Below, one piece after another: positions 25,278-33,923 of a stretch of DNA of 64,000 nt. Origin of the DNA: Devosia sp. Root436 (GTDB lineage: Bacteria; Pseudomonadota; Alphaproteobacteria; Rhizobiales; Devosiaceae); contig NZ_LMEM01000010.1 of the NCBI RefSeq assembly GCF_001426345.1, forward strand, positions 1 to 64,000, in the 5' to 3' direction. The position numbers were made by a program, and so were the translations under genes. Position 1 is the stretch's first letter. Every line of letters begins with the position of its first letter. Below the pieces are notes generated by a model. The model ran no database searches and was not told where the DNA came from. It was given only the letters and a program-made list of their open reading frames with translations.

Positions 25278-26074
25278 TCTTCCGCGTTCTGTTCTTCCTG
25301 CTTGTGCTGGTGCCGGCGATGATTCTCATCATCCCTGCACAGGCCCTGATCAATGCGCTGAAGCTCCCTTTCTGGGGGACGCTGCCGCGCCTGTTCCATC
25401 GCATCGGGCGCATCTTCCTCGGCATGCGGGTGACCGTCATCGGCCAGCCGGCGACCGGGCGGCCGACGCTGCTGGTGTCCAATCACATTTCATGGACCGA
25501 CATCATCGCGGTGGGCTCGGTGGCCGATGTGACCTTCGTCGCCAAGCGCGAGGTGGGGGAGTGGTTCTTCGTCGGCATGATGGCACGGCTGCAAAAGACC
25601 ATCTTCGTCGACCGCACCAGGCGGTCCGATGCCGGCCGCACCGCCCAGGAAATGGGCGCGCATATGGCCGGGGGCAATGCCGTGCTGCTGTTTGCCGAGG
25701 GCCAGTCCGATATCGGCACCCATGTCCTGCCGTTCCGCTCGGCGCTGGTGGGCGCGGCGCAGCATGCCATGGTGGAGGCGGGCGCCAGCGACGTGATGAT
25801 CCAGCCGCTGACCATCGCCTATACGAGGCTCCAGGGGCTTCCCGTCGGACGGACGGAACGATCGCTGATCGCCTGGATCAAATCCAAGTCGGTCGGGCAG
25901 AATATCCGCGAAATCCTCGGCGGGCCGGTCAAGGACGTGACGGTGGCCTTTGGCACGCCGCGCCCGCTGCGCGACACCGATAATCGCAAGCTCGTCACCA
26001 AGGCGGCCGAAAACGACGTGCGCGCCATGCTGGTGGCGCTCAATCGCGGCCGGAAACTGCCGGTGGCGGGCTAG
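25274..26074 (+). CDS. plsC: 1-acyl-sn-glycerol-3-phosphate acyltransferase-like
   Basis: The 266-residue protein has an N-terminal membrane helix (FRVLFFLLVLVPAMILIIP) and the PlsC catalytic motif NHISWTD (H-x4-D, near residues 75-81). The second block reads LLFAEGQSDIG where most family members have EGTR. It would acylate lysophosphatidic acid or a related lyso-lipid at the inner membrane; rhizobial relatives include ornithine-lipid OlsA. Position after the Fur/Mur gene with a 4-base overlap is typical of Rhizobiales. A partial family B repeat follows the stop. Confidence 0.88.
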   Translation: MIFRVLFFLLVLVPAMILIIPAQALINALKLPFWGTLPRLFHRIGRIFLGMRVTVIGQPATGRPTLLVSNHISWTDIIAVGSVADVTFVAKREVGEWFFVGMMARLQKTIFVDRTRRSDAGRTAQEMGAHMAGGNAVLLFAEGQSDIGTHVLPFRSALVGAAQHAMVEAGASDVMIQPLTIAYTRLQGLPVGRTERSLIAWIKSKSVGQNIREILGGPVKDVTVAFGTPRPLRDTDNRKLVTKAAENDVRAMLVALNRGRKLPVAG

Positions 26075-26081
26075 GCTGCTT

Positions 26082-26108
26082 CACCTCTCCCTTCGGGGGA
26101 GAGGTGAG
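26082..26108. repeat. family B half-element hairpin
   Basis: The sequence cctctcccttcgggggagag is a short self-complementary hairpin related to one arm of the long family B repeats. It lies just after plsC and may act as its transcript end. Confidence 0.5.
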
Positions 26109-26210
26109 AAGCGGCGATCCCTAAAACTTTACCCGGTAATCCTAACGGGCGCTTCCGCTTGGCCGTAAAGGATTTGTTAGCTATCACCGCCGGGAATACG
26201 GAGGCGGAAA

Positions 26211-26468
26211 ATGGCTTGGGAATTGCTGGCAATCTGGGCGATCGTGATTGCGACCACGGTCTGGTTCTTCCGCGACGAGCGGCGCCTGCGCGCCGAGGCC
26301 GAATTGCAGCGGGCCGCCCGCTACTATGCCCATGCCCCCAAATATCGTCATGTCGCGGTGGAGCCGGTCGAAGCGCCCGCTCCGGCACCGCAGCGCCGCA
26401 CCGGCGGTCTCAATCGCGAGCAGCGCGCCTTCATCGCGGCCCTGACGGCTCCGAAGGCGTCGGCGTAG
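26211..26468 (+). CDS. small membrane-anchored hypothetical protein
   Basis: The 85-residue protein has one N-terminal hydrophobic helix (LLAIWAIVIATTVWFF, residues 5-20), then a basic helix (RDERRLRAEAELQRAARYY) and a Pro/Ala-rich tail. No family is recognised. GGAGG lies nine bases before the ATG, and the reading frame has normal codon use. Its last 38 bases overlap the end of the convergent gene on the other strand. It is probably a small inner-membrane protein. Confidence 0.65.
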   Translation: MAWELLAIWAIVIATTVWFFRDERRLRAEAELQRAARYYAHAPKYRHVAVEPVEAPAPAPQRRTGGLNREQRAFIAALTAPKASA

Positions 26469-26712
26469 TCCCCAGGCTCGCCTTGAGCCGCGACACGATA
26501 TCGGCCGCCTTGAGCATCAGCGCCATGTCGGTATCGGCGTCGCTGGCTCCCTCGGGCAGATCGGCCCAGACCGGGATGGTCAGGTCATGGGTCTGCTCCT
26601 GCTGGCCCAGCTGTTCCACCAGCACCGCCCGGACGTGACCGGTCACGCGGCCGGCAAGGCGTGGATGCGCCTGCTTGTCGCGGACGGTTATATCGATGAG
26701 CTGCAAAGTCAT
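26431..26712 (-). CDS. hypothetical protein (93 aa)
   Basis: The product is 93 residues from ATG 26712. It begins with alternating beta-like residues (MTLQLIDITVRDKQAHPRL), has a Gln-rich middle (VEQLGQQEQTHDLTIPVWADL) and ends in an amphipathic helix (DMALMLKAADIVSRLKASL) plus a disordered tail. No family is recognised. Codon use and a clear protein-like pattern support it. It converges on and overlaps the gene at 26211-26468 by 38 bases. Confidence 0.65.
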   Translation of the reverse strand: MTLQLIDITVRDKQAHPRLAGRVTGHVRAVLVEQLGQQEQTHDLTIPVWADLPEGASDADTDMALMLKAADIVSRLKASLGTTPTPSEPSGPR

Positions 26713-26912
26713 ACCGGCCCCTGTCGGAGCCCCCGCCGGAACGCTAATCCGGCATGGTTCCCAAGACGTTAACGCGCGACCCGGGAGCGATGTTCTCCAC
26801 AGCCGGTAATGCCGGACAGCAAGAAGGGTTCCCGGCTCGGGATGGATTGCCATCGGCGGCCGGATGAGGGCAAAGTTTCGACGTGGCCGGGCCAGGCCGG
26901 AGTGAGGGCGTC

Positions 26913-27605
26913 ATGACTTTGTTGGGAACCGGCGTGGTGGCCATATGGAACGGCATCGCGCCGGGCCTCGAGGACGAGTTTCTCGCCTGGCACATGCATG
27001 AACATATGCGCGATCGCGTCGCCCTTCCCGGCTTCCAGCGCGGCCGCCGCTATATTTCGATCGACGGCAGTCCCGGTTTCTTCAATTTCTACGAGGCCGA
27101 ATCGCTCGCCGACCTGACCTCGGCGGCCTATATGGCGGCACTCAACCAACCCACGCCCTGGACCGGCAGGGTCATTCCGCATTTCACCCAGATGTCGCGC
27201 ACGCTCTGCCAAGTGGCGGCCTCGCGGGGTTGCGGGACAGGCGTCGTTATCGAGACCGTTCGTCTCTCCAGCCGGGTCGGGCGCGCGGCGTTCATCGAGA
27301 GCGTGACCGCCAATATCGTCGAGCCGGCCGCGGCCCGCCACGCCATTGCCGGGGTTCACCTGCTGGAGGGCCAGGCTGCTGCGGCGCCGGTCGAGACGGC
27401 CGAAACCAGGCTGCGCGGCGTGGGCGAGGTGGCCGAATGGATCTTGCTGGTCGAGGCGGTGCGCCATGACGACATTGTCGCGCTGCGCCGCGACCTGATC
27501 GGGGACGACACCCTCATTGCCTGCGGCGCCGGCCCCGCGATCCGCCGCGGCGCCTATGGCTTGCAGTTTGCGCTGTCCCGTACCGAACTGGCGAGCCGCG
27601 CCTAG
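26913..27605 (+). CDS. hypothetical protein, dimeric alpha/beta-barrel-like
   Basis: The product is 230 residues from ATG 26913 (GAGGGCG upstream; a GTG 30 bases earlier is possible). It appears to be two repeats of a ferredoxin-like fold. Repeat 1 has [35 protein letters not shown], the pattern of proteins that handle small metabolites or haem-like ligands, with clustered His (WHMHEHM). The second half repeats the strand-helix pattern more weakly. Function is unknown; DUF4286-like or antibiotic-monooxygenase-like folds are the nearest guess. It converges on pncB with a 4-base overlap. Confidence 0.7.
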   Translation: MTLLGTGVVAIWNGIAPGLEDEFLAWHMHEHMRDRVALPGFQRGRRYISIDGSPGFFNFYEAESLADLTSAAYMAALNQPTPWTGRVIPHFTQMSRTLCQVAASRGCGTGVVIETVRLSSRVGRAAFIESVTANIVEPAAARHAIAGVHLLEGQAAAAPVETAETRLRGVGEVAEWILLVEAVRHDDIVALRRDLIGDDTLIACGAGPAIRRGAYGLQFALSRTELASRA

Positions 27606-28912
27606 ACCTTGACGGGATGCTCGACCCGGCCGGCATCGCCGAAGATACGGAGATAGCGGGCGATTTCGTCGGGCATGCCGGTGGCCTTGGCCGGATTGTC
27701 GCTGAGCTTGACCGCCGGGTGGCCATTGGCCTCGCTGACCTTGGCGACGATGGAAATCGGATCGAGCCGCGGATTGGGCCCATCGGGGGCGCAGCCTTCG
27801 AAATCGTTGGTGAGATTGGTGCCCCAGCCAAAGGCCATGCGCACCTTGCCATCGAAATGGAGATAGGCTTCCTCGATCATGTCGACATCGAGCCCATCGG
27901 AAAAGATCAGCAGCTTGTCGCGCGGATCGCGGCCGCGTTCCTTCCACCAGGCGATGATGCGCTCGCCGCCCTCGATGGCGGGGGCGGAATCGGGGCGGAA
28001 GCCGGTCCAGTCGGCCACCCAATCTGGGGCGTTGCGCAGGAAGCTGTCGGTGCCGAAGGCGTCGGGCAGCACGATCTTGAGATTGCCGCCGTAATAGCTC
28101 TCCCAATCCTGCAGCACCTGGTAGGGCGCCGCCAGCAGGGCCTCGTCGGTCTTGGCCAAAGCGGCCAGCACCATAGGCAATTCATGGGCATTGGTGCCCA
28201 GGGCCTCCAGGTCGTTATCCATGGCCAGCTTGACGTTTGACGTGCCGGTAAAGGCCTCGCCGATGCCTTCCTTGAGCGCCTCGACGCACCAGCGCTGCCA
28301 GAGGAACGAGTGGCGGCGGCGGGTGCCGAAGTCGGAAATCTTGAGCTCGGGCAGCTTTTGCAGCCGCTCGACCTTTTCCCACATGCGCGCCTTGGCGCGG
28401 GCATAGAGCACGTCGAGCGTGAAAGGCCCGTAATGCTTCATGGCGGCGCGGCTGCGCAATTCGTTGATGATGGCGAGGGCCGGGATTTCCCACATCGTGG
28501 TTTCCAGCCACAGGCCCGGAAACTCCAGCACGAACTGGCCGTCCCGCTTTTCCAGCCGGTATTCGGGCAGGTGGAAATCCTCCAGCCACTTGAGGAAGGC
28601 CGGCTCGAATATCTGCTTGCTGCCATAAAAGCTGTTACCGGCCAGCCAGATCATTTCCTTCTTGGTGAAGCGCAGGGTGCGGGCATGATCGAGCTGGGCG
28701 CGCAACTCCTCGATATCGATCTCCTCGGCGAGGCGGACCGATCTGGTGCGGTTGATCAGCGAGAAGGTGGTGTTGACCTTGGGATAGAGCCCCCAGATCA
28801 TCTGCAGCATCAGGAGCTTGTAGAAATCGGTATCGAGCAGGCTCCGCACGATCGGATCGAGCTTCCAGGTGTGGTTATACACCCGCCGGGCAATGTCGGT
28901 ATAAGTCGCCAT
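27602..28912 (-). CDS. pncB: nicotinate phosphoribosyltransferase
   Basis: The 436-residue enzyme has the PncB landmarks: [17 protein letters not shown] near residues 24-40, [14 protein letters not shown] in the middle (phosphohistidine region) and the ribose-phosphate-binding [13 protein letters not shown] and [13 protein letters not shown]. It condenses nicotinate with PRPP, driven by ATP, to make nicotinate mononucleotide in the NAD salvage route. Length fits the family. It stands alone, with convergent and divergent neighbours of unrelated function. Confidence 0.96.
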   Translation of the reverse strand: MATYTDIARRVYNHTWKLDPIVRSLLDTDFYKLLMLQMIWGLYPKVNTTFSLINRTRSVRLAEEIDIEELRAQLDHARTLRFTKKEMIWLAGNSFYGSKQIFEPAFLKWLEDFHLPEYRLEKRDGQFVLEFPGLWLETTMWEIPALAIINELRSRAAMKHYGPFTLDVLYARAKARMWEKVERLQKLPELKISDFGTRRRHSFLWQRWCVEALKEGIGEAFTGTSNVKLAMDNDLEALGTNAHELPMVLAALAKTDEALLAAPYQVLQDWESYYGGNLKIVLPDAFGTDSFLRNAPDWVADWTGFRPDSAPAIEGGERIIAWWKERGRDPRDKLLIFSDGLDVDMIEEAYLHFDGKVRMAFGWGTNLTNDFEGCAPDGPNPRLDPISIVAKVSEANGHPAVKLSDNPAKATGMPDEIARYLRIFGDAGRVEHPVKV

Positions 28913-29005
28913 GGGTGGCCCCTAGTTCGCGGCATGGCTTTTAGCGCGGGCGGGAGGGGATGGGAAGGCGAGAACGGGTTGGGAGCGTTCGGTGAGCCTG
29001 CACGA

Positions 29006-30145
29006 CTACTCCCCCAGTTGAAATGCCTCGAACCGCCCCAACGCTTCATCCACCGCTGCCCGCCCCTCGGCGTCCACATCCTCCAGCCAGGTGGCCCGCT
29101 GGATCAGCAGCTTTTTCGCCGCGCGGTCGGTCTTGAGGTCGAAGGCGGCGACCACGCGGTCGCCCATGAGGATGGGCAGCGCGAAATAGCCCAGCTTGCG
29201 CTTTGCCGCCGGCAGATAGGCCTCGAACAGGTGGTCGTAGCCGAAGAACAGGCTGAGCCTTTTGCGCTGGATGATGAGCGGATCGAAGGGCGAGAGGATG
29301 TGGACCAAGGCCGGGGGTTCGCTGGCGGCGGCTTCGAGCGTGGCGGGCTCGGCCCAATGCGGCACCTTTTCGGCGCCCGCGATGACAACGGGCACCAGCA
29401 GCTTGCGGCGAACGCGGCTGTCGATCAGCGCCCTCACCGCTTTCTTGCTCGGGGCGTCGAGATGGCAGATGGAATCAAGACTTGCCACGCCCTGGCTGCG
29501 CAAAGCGCGATCGAGCAGGTAGGCCGTGATCTGCCGCTCGGTCGCCGGCTTGGGCACGGCGCCGAAATGGCGCGCCATCAGGTCATAGGTCTTGACCATG
29601 CCCTGGCGGGCACCAATCGTCACCAGCCCCTGGAAGAACATCATTTCGAGCACCCGCTTGCTCGGCTTGCGGCTGGCCCAGGGATGATCCTTGTCCACCA
29701 GCTCGTCGTCGCCGATATCGCGGATGGAGAGCGGGCCTTCGCGGCGCAGGCGCCGCAGCATCTTTTTGACTTCGTCCGGCGTCACCGAGCCGAACCAGCG
29801 GCTGGGCGTCTCCCGATACTGCTTCATGGCCGGCACGAAGAAGGGCAGGTCGGACGTCGGCACGTAGCTCAGCGCATGGGTCCAGTATTCGAATACAGAC
29901 TTGTCCGACGACTGGACCTGGGCGAGATCGCCGCGGCGATAGCCGGGGATGCGCGAAAACAGGATGTGATGGTGGCAGCGCTCGATGACATTGATGGTGT
30001 CGATCTGCACATAGCCCAGATGGGCAATGGCCGCGAGGACAGCGGCGGGGCCATCGCCGAACGGCGCCGCAGTATCGAGCCGCTGCGCTGACATCCACAG
30101 GTGGCGGGCGCGGGTCTGGGAAAGAACAATTGGAGCTTTGGGCAC
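29006..30145 (-). CDS. YcaQ/AlkZ-like DNA glycosylase (winged-helix protein)
   Basis: The 379-residue protein is in the HTH_42 family of tandem winged-helix glycosylases. The catalytic Q-x-D motif is seen in GYVQIDTINV (Gln47, Asp49), followed by HHHILFSRI and later DPLIIQRKRLSLFFGYDHLFEAYLPAAKRKLGYFALPIL, the conserved beta-barrel block. YcaQ in E. coli unhooks interstrand crosslinks and removes bulky alkyl adducts; AlkZ of Streptomyces protects against azinomycin. The Q-x-D form places it nearer YcaQ (AlkX) than AlkZ. Its gene is monocistronic. Confidence 0.88.
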   Translation of the reverse strand: MPKAPIVLSQTRARHLWMSAQRLDTAAPFGDGPAAVLAAIAHLGYVQIDTINVIERCHHHILFSRIPGYRRGDLAQVQSSDKSVFEYWTHALSYVPTSDLPFFVPAMKQYRETPSRWFGSVTPDEVKKMLRRLRREGPLSIRDIGDDELVDKDHPWASRKPSKRVLEMMFFQGLVTIGARQGMVKTYDLMARHFGAVPKPATERQITAYLLDRALRSQGVASLDSICHLDAPSKKAVRALIDSRVRRKLLVPVVIAGAEKVPHWAEPATLEAAASEPPALVHILSPFDPLIIQRKRLSLFFGYDHLFEAYLPAAKRKLGYFALPILMGDRVVAAFDLKTDRAAKKLLIQRATWLEDVDAEGRAAVDEALGRFEAFQLGE

Positions 30146-30268
30146 GGTGCATCCGATTCTGGAACAGGACCAGAAGAACGAAGCGCCATGCCGGCGTCAA
30201 TTCGTGGCAGGAGGGGTGCGCGCCGAGCCCTCGGACGCATGCAATTCGAAGTACACGATAGCCGACTT

Positions 30269-30307
30269 GACTATCTGCAGATAGTCTTTCAGATTATCTG
30301 CAGATAA
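30269..30307 (+). promoter_or_regulatory. twin perfect palindromes upstream of an orphan gene
   Basis: GACTATCTGCAGATAGTC (30269-30286) is a perfect 18-base palindrome and TTATCTGCAGATAA (30294-30307) a perfect 14-base one. Both share the core TATCTGCAGATA, with centres 23 bases apart, roughly two helical turns. They end 16 bases before the ATG at 30324. The layout suggests a pair of operator sites for a dimeric repressor, possibly the downstream product, but no DNA-binding domain is recognised there. Confidence 0.6.
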
Positions 30308-30323
30308 AATTCAGGTGAAAGCG

Positions 30324-30968
30324 ATGAAACTTACAATATCTGGAGCAAGTGTCGTCTCGGATGGAATCTGGTTGATTGAAATGGAACCGCGTCACGTGTG
30401 CCTGCTTGGTGATGCCGGCACTGCGCAGGGAGTTCGTAGCGTTGTTCTGATAAGTGATGCAGCATTCGATGATGTCGGTAGCACCCTCAGCTTTGAAGCC
30501 GAGCGTGCATTTCCGATCAATCTGGGCACAACATCACAAACCATTGCTATCTCGCTCAGACCAAAACCGGAAAATCGTTCTGCAGCAGTTTCGCTCGGCG
30601 ACGTGCAGGATGAAGCGGTGAGGAAAGGAGATCGACAGTTTCTCGACATGGCCCAAAGGCTGCTGCCTGAACCGATGTTTCGTGCCTCCGCAACTCTGTT
30701 GCGAGAAGTGCGCAAGCGATCGCCAGGAGATCTCAAGAGGGGTCAGGCCCGAAATTTTAGCAACTCACCAGATAACTTCTGGTACGTGATAATTCAGCCG
30801 AGGATAGCAGAGCTATCAATAACTGTTAGGGGACCAGTGGAGCACTTTCGCAACATGGCGAAAGTGGCAATCAAGGATGATCGGGGGAACACACGCTTTA
30901 AGGTATCAAGCGAAAAAGATGTCCAAGCAGCTCTTGAGCTAATATTTCACGCCAAGCGAAGGCTTTAG
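30324..30968 (+). CDS. orphan hypothetical protein, low GC
   Basis: The product is 214 residues from ATG 30324 (AGGTGA upstream); a GTG nine bases earlier is possible. No family is recognised. The first half looks beta-rich (KLTISGASVVSDGIWLIEMEP), the middle has a charged helical segment (DRQFLDMAQRLLPEPMFRASATLLREVRKRS), and after a polar loop come more strands (FWYVIIQPRIAELSITVRG) and a C-terminal helix. Two 60-base lines I counted here are about 50% G+C, well under the neighbours, and codons such as ata, aga and tta are used. It was probably acquired laterally. It ends 5 bases from the 3' end of tRNA-Ala. Confidence 0.75.
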   Translation: MKLTISGASVVSDGIWLIEMEPRHVCLLGDAGTAQGVRSVVLISDAAFDDVGSTLSFEAERAFPINLGTTSQTIAISLRPKPENRSAAVSLGDVQDEAVRKGDRQFLDMAQRLLPEPMFRASATLLREVRKRSPGDLKRGQARNFSNSPDNFWYVIIQPRIAELSITVRGPVEHFRNMAKVAIKDDRGNTRFKVSSEKDVQAALELIFHAKRRL

Positions 30969-30973
30969 GAATT

Positions 30974-31049
<76 letters not shown>

Positions 31050-31188
31050 ATTCCATTGGGTCTCGGAGGGGCTAACCCGTCCGAAGCGAGGCGGAACCTA
31101 TTGGATGATCCCGACCGGCGCAAGTGCCTAAATGACACTTTTTTGTTCAACCGGCCGACAGGATCGGCCGGCTGAAAATCTAGTCAAA

Positions 31189-31596
31189 TCAACGGTCTTC
31201 GTCGCCGCTGACGTCAAAACCGAGTTCGTCGTCCTCGTCTTCGTCTTCTTCGAGGAAGACGTCCGCGTCGTCATCGCCGAGCTCTTCGTCGACCTCGACA
31301 TCATCGGTCTCGGGGATTTCCTCGTCGCCGGATTCTTCGGCATCGGCATCCTCGAGCGAAACGATCTCGGGTGCTGCCACATCCTCGACCTCTTCCTCGA
31401 CTTCTTCTTCATCATCCTCGACATCGGCCTTGCGGGCGGTGGCGGGAGAGGGCTTGCCGGCAAGGACCTGCTCGAAATAGGAGCGCGGATAGCTCTTGCC
31501 CGTATAGGGCGAGACGATCGGGTCGTTGCCGAGGTCGTAGAATTTCTTCCCGGTTTCGGGATCGGTGCGCTTGGTGCCGCGGTCGGAACTGGCCAT
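31189..31596 (-). CDS. TIGR02300 family protein with acidic tail
   Basis: The 135-residue protein has the family N-terminus: a KRTDPETGKKFYDLGNDPIVSPYTGKSYP block at residues 9-37 with the FYDL motif. The remaining part from about residue 60 is almost entirely Asp/Glu with few hydrophobics, a low-complexity disordered acidic tail. The family is restricted to alphaproteobacteria and has no known function; the N-terminal block looks like a degenerate zinc-ribbon without cysteines. Position between tRNA-Ala and aroA, divergent from aroA, is conserved in Rhizobiales. Confidence 0.88.
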   Translation of the reverse strand: MASSDRGTKRTDPETGKKFYDLGNDPIVSPYTGKSYPRSYFEQVLAGKPSPATARKADVEDDEEEVEEEVEDVAAPEIVSLEDADAEESGDEEIPETDDVEVDEELGDDDADVFLEEDEDEDDELGFDVSGDEDR

Positions 31597-31763
31597 CGAT
31601 GTTCCTCGTCGTAAGGTTTTTGCGGGGCTTGAAGGCCTCCGGTTCGGTCAGTCCGGTTATGGACAAACACCGCCCCTGTCAAACCGAAAATGTGGAGAGC
31701 TGGTTCCCGCTCGTGCGGGGTGGTGGCCTTGCCGCGCCGGGCCGTGCTAAGCCGATTCCGCCC

Positions 31764-33122
31764 ATGAACGAGATCGCCCCGCAGATTCCGGCCAAAAGTA
31801 CCCCGCTCGCCAGCCACGGCGCCAACCCGCTGACCGGGCGTTTCATGACGCCCGGCGACAAGGCGATTTCCCATCGCGCGCTGATGCTGGGGGCGCTGGC
31901 CGTGGGCCATACCAGCATCGAGGGCCTACTCGAGGCCGAGGATGTGCTGGCGACCGCTGCGGCTTTGCGCCGGCTCGGCGTGCGCATCGAACAGCGCGAT
32001 GGCGCCTGGCATGTGCACGGGCTGGGCGTCGGCGGCCTGCTGGCGCCGGAAGCGCCGCTCGAGCTGGGCACATCAAGCGTCGGGGCACTGCTGCTGGGGC
32101 TGCTCGCCCCCTATCCCTTTGCGTCACGCTTTACCGGCGGAGCGATGCTGGCAGGCCTGGCATTGGAGCCGCTGTTCGCGGCGCTGACGCCGATCGGGGC
32201 GGTGGTGACCGAGGCGGAGGATGGCGGCCTGACCTTGCGCGGCCCGCTCCTGCCGCTGCCGGCGCGCCATGTGATGGCGGCGCCCTCCGAGGCGATCAAA
32301 TCGGCGCTGCTGCTGGCCGGGGCGCAGATGGCCGGCACGACCACCATCATCGAGTCGGTAGCGACGGGCGACCATACCGAAACCATGCTGGCCGATTTCG
32401 GCGCCGCCATAACGGTGACGGGCGACGAGGCCGGCGGCGCGACGATTTCCATCACCGGGCTCGCCCCATTGCAGCCGCGCCAAGTGGTGGTGCCAGGCGA
32501 TCCGACCTCGGCGGCCTATCCGGTGGTGGCAGCGCTGATCGTGCCCGGCTCGGAACTGGTGATCGAAAATGTGCTGATCAACCCTGTTCGTACCGGGCTC
32601 ATCGATACGCTGCTGGAAATGGGCGGCGACATCACCTTTCTCAACCAGCACGAAGCCGGCGGCGAGCATATTGCCGACCTGCGGGTGCGCTCGTCGCGGC
32701 TCAAGGGTATCCGCATCAGCGCCGAACACGCTTCGGGCATGCTGGACGACATTCCTGTTCTGGCCATGGCCGCCGCCTATGCGCAGGGCGAAACCACGAT
32801 CGAGGGACTGGGCGAGTTGCGCCACGAGGAATGCGACCGGTTGGCGGCGATTGCCGCTGGGCTTGCCGCCAGCAAGGTGACGGTGAGCGAAGGCGAGACA
32901 AGCCTGACCATTGGCGGCATCGGCAAGGTCGAGGGCGGTGGCATGGTGGCCAGCCGGGGCGACCATCGCATCGCCATGGGTTTTCTCGTGCTGGGCCTCG
33001 CCAGCCAGAAGCCGGTGACGCTGGACGATACCAGCGCCATTGCCGCGCACTTTCCGGGCTTCGTGTCCGCCATGACCGCGGCGGGCGCCCGGTTCGAACC
33101 GGTGAAAGGACGCCAGAAATGA
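31764..33122 (+). CDS. aroA: EPSP synthase (AroA) family protein with altered active site
   Basis: The 452-residue protein aligns end to end with class II (CP4-type) 3-phosphoshikimate 1-carboxyvinyltransferase: PGDKAISHR (30-38), GGLLAPEAPLELG (90-102), IPVLAMAAAYAQGE (330-343), DHRIAM (400-405). Kept residues include Lys33, Arg38, Ser175, Asp328, Glu356, Arg359 and Arg402. By my alignment to CP4 from memory, several substrate contacts are replaced: Ser to Ala34, Arg to Leu132, Gln to Ala177, Arg to Gly202, Lys to Glu355. It sits in the standard aroA-cmk-rpsA order and overlaps cmk by 4 bases. Codon use is native, so it is under selection. Either an unusual enzyme or a repurposed paralogue. 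Confidence 0.85.
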   Translation: MNEIAPQIPAKSTPLASHGANPLTGRFMTPGDKAISHRALMLGALAVGHTSIEGLLEAEDVLATAAALRRLGVRIEQRDGAWHVHGLGVGGLLAPEAPLELGTSSVGALLLGLLAPYPFASRFTGGAMLAGLALEPLFAALTPIGAVVTEAEDGGLTLRGPLLPLPARHVMAAPSEAIKSALLLAGAQMAGTTTIIESVATGDHTETMLADFGAAITVTGDEAGGATISITGLAPLQPRQVVVPGDPTSAAYPVVAALIVPGSELVIENVLINPVRTGLIDTLLEMGGDITFLNQHEAGGEHIADLRVRSSRLKGIRISAEHASGMLDDIPVLAMAAAYAQGETTIEGLGELRHEECDRLAAIAAGLAASKVTVSEGETSLTIGGIGKVEGGGMVASRGDHRIAMGFLVLGLASQKPVTLDDTSAIAAHFPGFVSAMTAAGARFEPVKGRQK

Positions 33123-33757
33123 TCATCGCGGTCGATGGACCCGCCGCTTCGGGCAAGGGCACGCTGGCATCGGGTCTGGCCCGGCACTATGGCCTGCCCT
33201 ATCTCGATACCGGGCTGCTCTACCGCGCCGTCGGCCGGGCCGTGGAATCTTACGAGAATTCGCCCGAATTCGAGCAGCGCGCCATCGCTGCGGCGCAGAT
33301 GCTGGACGAGAGCGATATCGAGCCCGAATACCTGCAATCCGCCAAGATCGGATCGCTGGCCTCCAAGGTCGCCGTGATCGGCGCGGTGCGCTCGGCCCTG
33401 TTCGACTATCAGCGCGGCTTTGCCACCCAGGCGGGCGGCGCCGTGCTCGATGGCCGCGATATCGGCACCACGATCGCGCCGGAAGCCGATGTGAAGCTGT
33501 TCATCCAGGCGGACAGCAAATCGCGCATGGAGCGGCGGGCCCGCCAGTTCGAAGCGCGCGGCCAGGTGGTTGACCGCTACGCCCTCTATCACCAGATAGA
33601 AGAGCGGGATGCACGCGACATGCTCAATCCCAATGGCGGCTTCTACAAAGCTGACGACGCGCACTTGCTCGATACGACGCTTCTCGATATAGAGGCCGCA
33701 CTCCGCGCAGCCATCGCGATTGTCGATGGGACCATGGCAGCCAAGGCAGGGTCGTAA
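33119..33757 (+). CDS. cmk: (d)CMP kinase
   Basis: The 212-residue P-loop kinase has Walker A GPAASGKGT at residues 7-15, YLDTGLLYRA (substrate region), VLDGRDIGTTI and the lid RMERRARQFEARG. It phosphorylates CMP and dCMP with ATP. The start ATG overlaps the aroA stop (ATGA), so the two are translationally coupled. The rpsA gene follows after 166 bases. This order is conserved in proteobacteria. Confidence 0.97.
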   Translation: MIIAVDGPAASGKGTLASGLARHYGLPYLDTGLLYRAVGRAVESYENSPEFEQRAIAAAQMLDESDIEPEYLQSAKIGSLASKVAVIGAVRSALFDYQRGFATQAGGAVLDGRDIGTTIAPEADVKLFIQADSKSRMERRARQFEARGQVVDRYALYHQIEERDARDMLNPNGGFYKADDAHLLDTTLLDIEAALRAAIAIVDGTMAAKAGS

Positions 33758-33923
33758 GACCTTAATCCAACCTTGGATGGTACGGCCCCGGCACTCACCC
33801 AGCGACCAGCCGGAAAATACCACAATCAACGTTTCGATCGGGCGCTCGCGCGCCGGCATTTCCATTTGGGAAATGGCGGGCTTTCGATCTTCAACCCAAC
33901 CACCGGCGCAACGGAGAAGGTAT
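33758..33923 (+). promoter_or_regulatory. rpsA leader with hairpin
   Basis: The 166-base leader between cmk and rpsA has CATTTCC (33857-33863) pairing with GGAAATG (33869-33875), and weaker GATCG/CGATC pairing around it. GGAGAAGG at 33913-33920 is the ribosome site for the TTG start. In E. coli, S1 represses its own message through leader structure; a similar role here is only a suggestion. Confidence 0.35.

Noticed and set aside
30146..30268. Duplicated tRNA-Ala 3' end as an attachment site on the far side of the low-GC gene
   Set aside because: I looked for copies of tggtggagcc or the T-arm sequence and found none, so there is no direct evidence of site-specific integration.
31764..33122. 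Reading the aroA-like gene as a decaying pseudogene
   Set aside because: The frame is intact over 452 codons, codon use is native and the end is coupled to cmk; the substitutions are therefore reported as a possible functional change.
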